From: an uncultured Novosphingobium sp.
Lineage (GTDB): Bacteria; Pseudomonadota; Alphaproteobacteria; Sphingomonadales; Sphingomonadaceae
Direction: 5' to 3'
DNA length: 64,000 nt
NCBI GenBank assembly: GCA_946886075.1
Contig: CAMPHR010000006.1
Span: 51,561 to 115,560, forward strand
The notes below the pieces were generated by a model that worked only from the letters and a program-made list of their open reading frames with translations, made no database searches and was not told the origin of the DNA. The position numbers were made by a program, and so were the translations under genes. Numbering within the stretch: position 1 is the stretch's first letter; every line of letters starts with the position of its first letter. Below, one piece after another: positions 58,928 through 64,000 of the stretch.

Positions 58928-59341
58928 TCAGCCTTGCGGCAGGATCGCGGCGATCCCGGCGCGAGCAATCTGCGCGTCCTGATCCGACTTGACGCCTGAT
59001 ACGCCGACCGCGCCGACATAATCGCCGTCAATGACGATCGGAACCGCGCCTTCCAGCATGGCAGGCATGCCGGGTGCAGAGAGCATCGAGACGCGGCCGC
59101 CCAGCACCAGATCTTCATAGACCTTGGATTCCCGGCGTCCCAGCATCGAAGTTGAAGCCTTCGATTCCGCCATCTTGACGGTGCTGGTCGCCGCGCCATC
59201 CAGGCGGAGAAGCCCAAGCAGATGCGCGCCGTCATCGACCACCGCGATCGTCACGGCCCAGCCATTCGCCAGCGCCTCCGCTTCGGCTGCGGCGAGGATC
59301 GCCTTTACGTCGCTTGCTTCCAGGCAGTGCTTGGTCTTCAT
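58928..59341 (-). CDS. GlcG/HbpS-family heme-binding-like protein
   Basis: ATG 59341 (MKTKHCLEASDVKAILAAAE) gives 137 residues. The family signature follows: ANGWAVTIAVVDDGAHLLGL, RLDGAATSTVKMAESKASTS, and PIVIDGDYVGAVGVSGVKSD. GlcG-type proteins are found in glycolate clusters; HbpS binds heme and iron and senses oxidative stress in Streptomyces. Neither glycolate nor heme genes are adjacent here, so the exact role is open. It has no signal peptide and is probably cytoplasmic. It reads leftward and ends 190 bp from the PRC-barrel gene on the same strand. Confidence 0.9.
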   Translation of the reverse strand: MKTKHCLEASDVKAILAAAEAEALANGWAVTIAVVDDGAHLLGLLRLDGAATSTVKMAESKASTSMLGRRESKVYEDLVLGGRVSMLSAPGMPAMLEGAVPIVIDGDYVGAVGVSGVKSDQDAQIARAGIAAILPQG

Positions 59342-59420
59342 CCAGTTCAATCCGTTGTTGATGCGCCGCGGGCGCTTGATGGAGCAGGCGCCTTATCACC
59401 GCCCGCTCATCTTGCCAGCA

Positions 59421-61004
59421 TTATAGGGGGAGGGGATGTTCCGCTGCGTCCTGATCCCCTTGCACAGGGATCGTCAGCAATTCGGGCTTGTCGGCACCGA
59501 AGGACTGGATTGACAGGATGACATTGCCTGCTGATGGAAGATCGGAAAGGGGCATGTCGATCGCGATCATGTCCCGGCCGGATGCCTGCCATTTCACACC
59601 GACGCTCCGTCCGTCCGGGAACTGGGCGGTCACGGTCCTGACACAGGCCGTCGTCGGCCCGGTCACCAGCAGCTTGCCATTGGTTCCGGCGGTCAGTTGC
59701 TGACCAGCCACGGCCAGCAAGCTACCGGGCTGCGGGAATTGCAGCGCGAACTCTGGTCCTTCAAAGGCGTCGAAGCCCCAATGTCCGTGCAAGCGGCCAG
59801 TCATGGGCCCGCTTATGTCTTCCGCTTTGAAGGAAGGAGCGAATATGTACCCGCCCTTGTCCGCCCGGGCGATAACGGGTGCGTCGACGCCATGGCCGTC
59901 CTTGTCCGTCAGGCGCAAAGCCATGTCATGCGCATAGTCGGTGGCGAAGATCAGCGGGGCGCCATCCACGCCCAGCACTACGCCGGGCCGAGATCCGCAA
60001 ATCGGCGCATCGCTGCTCCGTCGCAGTGGCGGGGGCACGTTCTTCTCGATCGCTGGCAGTGCTGCGACCAGTACGGACTTCGGCTTTCTAAAGGACGGCG
60101 CGCTGTTCAGCAGCAAGGATACCGACTTGCCATTCTGGACGCCCAGCGCTGGCAGATAATTGAACTCCGGATTGTTGAACGCGCCGAAGATGCGGGCAAG
60201 GTCGCGCACAACGCTGATATATGGGCTGTAAAAGCCATAGCCGCCCTCCCGTGTAGCGCTTAGCTGCAGGGCCAGGTCGGTGGGCGCGCCGGTGATGGTT
60301 TCCGTCAGCGAGTTGCTGTGAATGTCACCCAGCACAAGGCCATCGCGGTTTTCCACGAGGCAAGCGGCCTGAAACTCGACGATCTTCGCCAGACAGTCGG
60401 GATTCAGCTTTACCGCGAGGCTTGAGGAAAGAACCGGGGCGACATTCCGAAGATATTCGGGATGGCTGTTTTCCTGCGACCGGATCCCCAGGATGAAGGC
60501 GTTGAGGCGGGTCCGGTCGAGCGAAGCCTTGTTTATGTCCTGGGTCACGCGCACGAACTCGCCCGGACGCCCGCGCACCGCGTCGCTGATGGTGCCAAGG
60601 TCACCGCCCGTGTCGGGCACCATGAACAGCACCAGTTGGCGCGCATGATCCGGCACTGTCAGCTTCAGGGTCCGCTTCCGCTCAGCCTTCTCCCAGGTTT
60701 CCGCGGTCGATACCCATTTCTTTGGCGGCGGATTGATCGCGCCACGCAGGAAAGCCGATATGAGGCGGTAGCGCACCGATTGATCCTCGGGCAGGTTCGC
60801 ATCGATCCTGACGATGTCGCCGGTTGCCAGCGCGGGCACTTGTCCGATTGGCAGGGTCCGTCCCGCCCGTGTGACCGTGACAGTCAATTCTGGCCCGGGC
60901 AAGTCGAAGGGCGCCGGCTCAGCGGCCCGAGCGACGCAGGGAGCCATGGCCGTAGTCAGGGCGAGCAGGCAGATGCCCTTCGAAAGAATCCAGCGATAGA
61001 TCAT
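59421..61004 (-). CDS. Large secreted protein of unknown function
   Basis: The 527-residue product has a signal peptide (LSKGICLLALTTAMAPCVAR, then AAEP). I recognise no family. Visible parts include an N-terminal beta-domain with an ordered loop (LPGPELTVTVTRAGRTLPIG), a middle region FILGIRSQENSHPEYLRNVA, NPDCLAKIVEFQAACLVENR and GYGFYSPYISVVRDLARIFG, and a C-terminal immunoglobulin-like half (TGPTTACVRTVTAQFPDGRS, then VGVKWQASGRDMIAIDMPLS). Six or so cysteines could pair in the periplasm. It reads leftward and its start is divergent from a histidine kinase gene. It may be a surface or periplasmic structural protein; no catalytic motif is evident. Confidence 0.8.
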   Translation of the reverse strand: MIYRWILSKGICLLALTTAMAPCVARAAEPAPFDLPGPELTVTVTRAGRTLPIGQVPALATGDIVRIDANLPEDQSVRYRLISAFLRGAINPPPKKWVSTAETWEKAERKRTLKLTVPDHARQLVLFMVPDTGGDLGTISDAVRGRPGEFVRVTQDINKASLDRTRLNAFILGIRSQENSHPEYLRNVAPVLSSSLAVKLNPDCLAKIVEFQAACLVENRDGLVLGDIHSNSLTETITGAPTDLALQLSATREGGYGFYSPYISVVRDLARIFGAFNNPEFNYLPALGVQNGKSVSLLLNSAPSFRKPKSVLVAALPAIEKNVPPPLRRSSDAPICGSRPGVVLGVDGAPLIFATDYAHDMALRLTDKDGHGVDAPVIARADKGGYIFAPSFKAEDISGPMTGRLHGHWGFDAFEGPEFALQFPQPGSLLAVAGQQLTAGTNGKLLVTGPTTACVRTVTAQFPDGRSVGVKWQASGRDMIAIDMPLSDLPSAGNVILSIQSFGADKPELLTIPVQGDQDAAEHPLPL

Positions 61005-61211
61005 CTTTTCTTCCCTGCGCGGGTGAATGGAACCGTCAAGACATAAGCAGGGGATTTTTCGCCCTGACGCTCGGCAAGGAGGGCAGAATGTGCGTTCCGC
61101 GCGTTAGAGCGCGTACATGGCTGGCGCCATCGTCTGGAATTACTAAACTAGGCAATTGCGGCCGCTCTGACATTATTGATATGGTGGATGACGCTTTTGG
61201 TTGATGAAAAT

Positions 61212-63071
61212 ATGTCTTCGGACGCTGCTGTAGTATTTCAGCATTTCTTCGAATTGTCCGTGGACATGCTCGCTACCGCTTCGTCCAAGGACGGTACCTT
61301 CTGCAGCGTCAATCCTGCTTTTGAACGCATTTTGGGATGGAGCAAGGCCGATCTGATCGGCTACCCCCTTGCTCCCCTGGTGCATCCCGACGATTTGGAG
61401 ATGTCCCGGGCCGCGCGTGTCGATCTTGATCGCGGGGATGCTCTGATCGATTTTGAGCACCGGCTCCGGTGCAGGGACGGCAGCTATCGCTGGATTTCCT
61501 GGCATGCGGCTGTCCGGGAAGAAGATGGTCTGGCCTATTGCATTGGCCGTGACGTGACCGGGCGGCGGGCGGCCGAGGAACGGCAGGCATTTTTGTTGAA
61601 CCTTGGCGAAGGACTCCGCGACGAGGCAGAGCCGATAAGGGTTCAGGAATTCGCGCAGCAGCTGCTTGGCGAATATCTTCGTGCGACGCGGGTGGGCTAT
61701 GCGGAGGATGTCGGCGACGGCGTACATGTCGAAATGACCCGCGACTGGACCAACGGCGCTCCAAGCCTGGCGGGCCGGTATCGCTACGCCGATTATGGGG
61801 AGGAGCTGTTTGAGGCCCTACGTGACGGGCGGACGTTCATCAGGCCTGATATTCAAGCCGATCCGGATATGAGCCCGTCGGCCAAGGCGGCGCATGCGCG
61901 GTTGGGACTGGCGGCGACGATCAATGTGCCCCTCTCACGCGGCGGCCGACCGCTGGCGATCCTGGCGGTGCATTACGATGTTCCGCATGATTTTACGGCC
62001 GCCGAAATCTCGATCATCGAGGAAACGGCCCGGCGCACGCTGGTTGCGGTAGAGCGGGCGCGGGCGGAAGCCGCACTGAGGAGAAGCGAGCTCAAATATC
62101 GCGACCTCTTCAACTCGATGGATGAGGGATATTGCATCATCCAAATCCTTTATGAAGGCGCCCGCCCGGTCGACTGGCGCTTTCTGGAGGTCAATCCTGC
62201 CTTCGAAAAGCATAACGGCCTTGGCAACGCCGCGGGCCGGACCATGCGAGAAATGCAACCGGCGATCGAACCCAAGTGGATCGACATCTATGCGCATGTC
62301 GCCGAGACGGGAGAAAGCCTCCGGTTCGAAGAGGATTCCCAAGCGCTCAACGGGCGAACCTTCAATCTGTTTGCCTTCCAGGTAGGTGATCCCGCAGACA
62401 AGACGGTCGACGTCCTGTTCCAGGACATCACTGAACAACGGCGAAGCGAGAAGGAGTTGCGCGAAAGCGAGGATCGGCTGCGCGCGCTGGTTGCCGAACT
62501 CCAGCATCGGGTCCGCAACATGCTGACGGTTGTCAGATCGATGTTCGCCAGCACCGCGGATACGAGCGAGAATATCGACCACTTGGTCGATCATTTCGTC
62601 GGAAGGCTGGACGCCTTGGCGCGCACGCAGGTGATCGTCACCAGCAGCCCTGATCAGACGGTGGATCTGGAAAACCTCATACGCGACGAGCTGCTGAGCG
62701 TGGGCGTCCATGACGGGCCGGTAGTCAATATCGAGGGTCCGGACGTGTCCCTGAGCGCAAAGATCGCCGAGACATTGGGGCTGGCCTTTCACGAGCTGAC
62801 GACCAATGCCTTGAAATATGGCGCGCTCAAGGTGCCTACGGCTCGCCTGAATATCTCATGGCGCGTCTACCGGGATGGAGGCGGTGCGGCTAAGCTGCAC
62901 TTATGCTGGTCGGAGGAAGGCGTACCAGCAATCTCCATCAACCCGTCCCGAGAAGGATTTGGCCGTGAGTTGATCGAGGACGCGCTTGCTTATCGCCTGG
63001 GCGCCGAAACCAGATTGGAGTTCCGATCAGGCGGGGTGCGCTGGTCCATTTCCCTTCCTTTGAACGGATAG
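61212..63071 (+). CDS. HWE-family sensor histidine kinase with PAS and GAF domains
   Basis: A soluble kinase of about 619 residues from ATG 61212 (ATG 61188 is possible). The order is PAS (FFELSVDMLATASSKDGTFC, then WISWHAAVREEDGLAYCIG), GAF (about 120-280, with ATINVPLSRGGRPLAILAVH), a second PAS (LFNSMDEGYCIIQILYEGAR), and the kinase. The phosphorylated histidine is H432 in VAELQHRVRNMLTVVRSM, as in HWE kinases, with the N box LAFHELTTNALKYGALK and the WSEEGVP that names the class. It has no membrane helix and no adjacent response regulator. Such kinases often act in the general stress response of alphaproteobacteria or in light sensing; neither is shown here. Confidence 0.92.
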   Translation: MSSDAAVVFQHFFELSVDMLATASSKDGTFCSVNPAFERILGWSKADLIGYPLAPLVHPDDLEMSRAARVDLDRGDALIDFEHRLRCRDGSYRWISWHAAVREEDGLAYCIGRDVTGRRAAEERQAFLLNLGEGLRDEAEPIRVQEFAQQLLGEYLRATRVGYAEDVGDGVHVEMTRDWTNGAPSLAGRYRYADYGEELFEALRDGRTFIRPDIQADPDMSPSAKAAHARLGLAATINVPLSRGGRPLAILAVHYDVPHDFTAAEISIIEETARRTLVAVERARAEAALRRSELKYRDLFNSMDEGYCIIQILYEGARPVDWRFLEVNPAFEKHNGLGNAAGRTMREMQPAIEPKWIDIYAHVAETGESLRFEEDSQALNGRTFNLFAFQVGDPADKTVDVLFQDITEQRRSEKELRESEDRLRALVAELQHRVRNMLTVVRSMFASTADTSENIDHLVDHFVGRLDALARTQVIVTSSPDQTVDLENLIRDELLSVGVHDGPVVNIEGPDVSLSAKIAETLGLAFHELTTNALKYGALKVPTARLNISWRVYRDGGGAAKLHLCWSEEGVPAISINPSREGFGRELIEDALAYRLGAETRLEFRSGGVRWSISLPLNG

Positions 63072-63107
63072 GGCGGCTAGGGCGCTACGCAGTCACAGGA
63101 GATTATC

Positions 63108-63503
63108 GTGTTACCTGCCAGAACGTTCAGCGTGTCGATCGATCAGGAATGGCGGACGCTGTATGAGAGGATCTGGCGGCCCGAATTTTTCCCGAGCTGG
63201 GCCTCCGGCCTGTCGGAATCCGCGATGCGCCAGGAGGGCGATAGCTGGTTGGCCGATGGCGCGGAGGGCCCTATCCGCATCCGCTTCACGCCGCATAATG
63301 ATCTGGGCGTGATGGATCATTATGTCGATCTGGGAGGCGGCGAGGAGGTCCATGTACCCTTGCGCGTGGTGCAAAATGGGCAAGGCGCGGAGGTCATGCT
63401 GACGCTGTTCCGCCAGCCGGGCATGGATGATGAGCGGTTCGCCGCCGACATCAGGTGGGTCAACCGCGATCTCAAGGCATTGAAGAGGCTCGTCGAGGCA
63501 TAA
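63108..63503 (+). CDS. SRPBCC-fold protein
   Basis: The GTG at 63108 is the start because AGGAG lies 7 nt before it; 131 residues result. ARTFSVSIDQEWRTLYERIW, RPEFFPSWASGLSES, and VMDHYVDLGGGEEVHVPLRV with VMLTLFRQPGMDDERFAADI are the helix-grip (START/Bet v1-like) order, ending in the long helix WVNRDLKALKRLVEA. These proteins bind hydrophobic ligands or act as cyclases/polyketide-related enzymes; small bacterial ones are mostly uncharacterised. It starts 36 bp after the histidine kinase gene on the same strand and may be co-transcribed with it. Confidence 0.85.
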   Translation: MLPARTFSVSIDQEWRTLYERIWRPEFFPSWASGLSESAMRQEGDSWLADGAEGPIRIRFTPHNDLGVMDHYVDLGGGEEVHVPLRVVQNGQGAEVMLTLFRQPGMDDERFAADIRWVNRDLKALKRLVEA

Positions 63504-63518
63504 CTCGAACTGGCTGCA

Positions 63519-64000
63519 TCATGCCTCGCGCCATTCGCCCGGTGCGATGCCGTCCAAAGTCCAGTCGCCGACCCTCCAACGCACCAGACGCAACGTGGGA
63601 TGCCCCACCGCGGCCGTCATCCGGCGGACCTGCCGGTTCCGTCCTTCGCGGATCGTGATGCGCAGCCAGCAATCGGGCACGCTTTTGCGATACCGCACCG
63701 GGGGATCGCGCGGCCAGAGGTCAGGCGTGTCTATTCGCTCGACTTCGGCAGGCAAGGTGATGCCGTCCTTCAGCTTGACGCCGCGCCTCAGCGGTTCGAG
63801 TTGCGCTTCGGTGGGTTCCCCCTCGACCTGCGCCAGATAGGTTTTGGGCATTTTGAAGCGCGGGTCGGCGATCCGCGCCTGCAACCGCCCGTCGTCGGTC
63901 AGCAGCAGCAAGCCTTCGCTGTCGAGATCGAGCCGGCCGGCAGGATAGACGTCCGGCTTTTCGATATAAGCCGCGAGGGTTGGGCGGGGTGGGCCGGTGC
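63519..64000 (-). CDS. rluE: 23S rRNA pseudouridine synthase RluE-type (cut by window edge)
   Basis: The reverse frame is open from the right edge and ends at 63519; 160 codons are visible. The catalytic aspartate is in [56 protein letters not shown] and [20 protein letters not shown] follow closely the order of E. coli RluE, as does the end [16 protein letters not shown]. The enzyme converts a uridine (2457 in E. coli) to pseudouridine in 23S rRNA. The N-terminal start lies outside. The gene is convergent with the SRPBCC gene, 15 bp away. Confidence 0.93.
   Translation of the reverse strand, partial: TGPPRPTLAAYIEKPDVYPAGRLDLDSEGLLLLTDDGRLQARIADPRFKMPKTYLAQVEGEPTEAQLEPLRRGVKLKDGITLPAEVERIDTPDLWPRDPPVRYRKSVPDCWLRITIREGRNRQVRRMTAAVGHPTLRLVRWRVGDWTLDGIAPGEWREA

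Noticed and set aside
1..64000. Prophage, integron, conjugative element, insertion sequence or CRISPR array
   Set aside because: No integrase, transposase, phage structural, relaxase or Cas genes and no regularly spaced direct repeats were seen. The two scars look like simple deletions.

Overview
The window looks like chromosomal DNA of a sphingomonad alphaproteobacterium (Sphingobium, Novosphingobium or Sphingomonas type). The grounds are the high GC content, two large TonB-dependent receptors, many acyl-CoA, FMN and FAD enzymes, and short dispersed repeats of the kind common in that group. I see no rRNA, complete tRNA, CRISPR array, prophage or intact insertion sequence. Genus assignment is inference.

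Layout. (1) 1-7470: a probable carboxylic-acid catabolic locus. A LysR regulator reads leftward off the edge. A split thiamine-diphosphate decarboxylase, an aldehyde dehydrogenase and an MmgE/PrpD protein read rightward. They meet a convergent operon of acyl-CoA dehydrogenase, CaiB/BaiF CoA-transferase and HTD2/MaoC-type hydratase. (2) 7486-8792: a decayed stretch holding a broken SDR gene joined to a piece of a phytanoyl-CoA-dioxygenase-like gene. (3) 8793-13077: a probable iron/heme uptake module (TonB, TonB-dependent receptor, DUF4198 protein, EF-hand protein) with a Fur-like site between the divergent genes. (4) 13108-19685: a CPA1 antiporter, a second TonB receptor with a clear terminator, a scar joining a biotin-carrier fragment to a MaoC fragment, and a 3-ketosteroid-dehydrogenase-like flavoprotein.

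(5) 19777-30620: the most interesting block. Seven leftward genes, every neighbouring pair overlapping by 1-11 nt, encode a class III aminotransferase, a GT-C membrane glycosyltransferase, a UbiA-type transferase resembling decaprenyl-phosphate phosphoribosyltransferase, a HAD phosphatase, a small helical protein, a GMC flavoprotein and an extended SDR. They converge on a flippase-like membrane protein and lie downstream of a NarL-type kinase/regulator pair. I propose a pathway that makes and transfers a polyprenyl-phosphate-linked sugar, probably a pentose. (6) 30711-38382: PutA, then an epoxide-hydrolase-like protein, an MFS transporter and an NtaA/SnaA/DszA-type monooxygenase.

(7) 38503-45752: an orphan response regulator and a chaperone-usher pilus locus with spore-coat-U-type subunits. 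The chaperone and usher both appear to start with TTG. (8) 45768-53408: a P450 with a group III truncated globin, a HAPMO-like Baeyer-Villiger monooxygenase with VOC and TetR genes, an SDR with a divergent GH1-like protein, and a DinB-family protein. (9) 53570-64000: a small secreted protein, a frameshifted 3-methyladenine glycosylase, a palindromic repeat, a small acidic protein, a compact Mfd-like helicase with a PRC-barrel membrane protein, a GlcG/HbpS protein, a large secreted protein of unknown function, an HWE histidine kinase, an SRPBCC protein and the 3' part of rluE.

The overall picture is of a versatile oxidative catabolist with several acyl-CoA modules, two of which have left deletion scars, together with envelope and adhesion functions.
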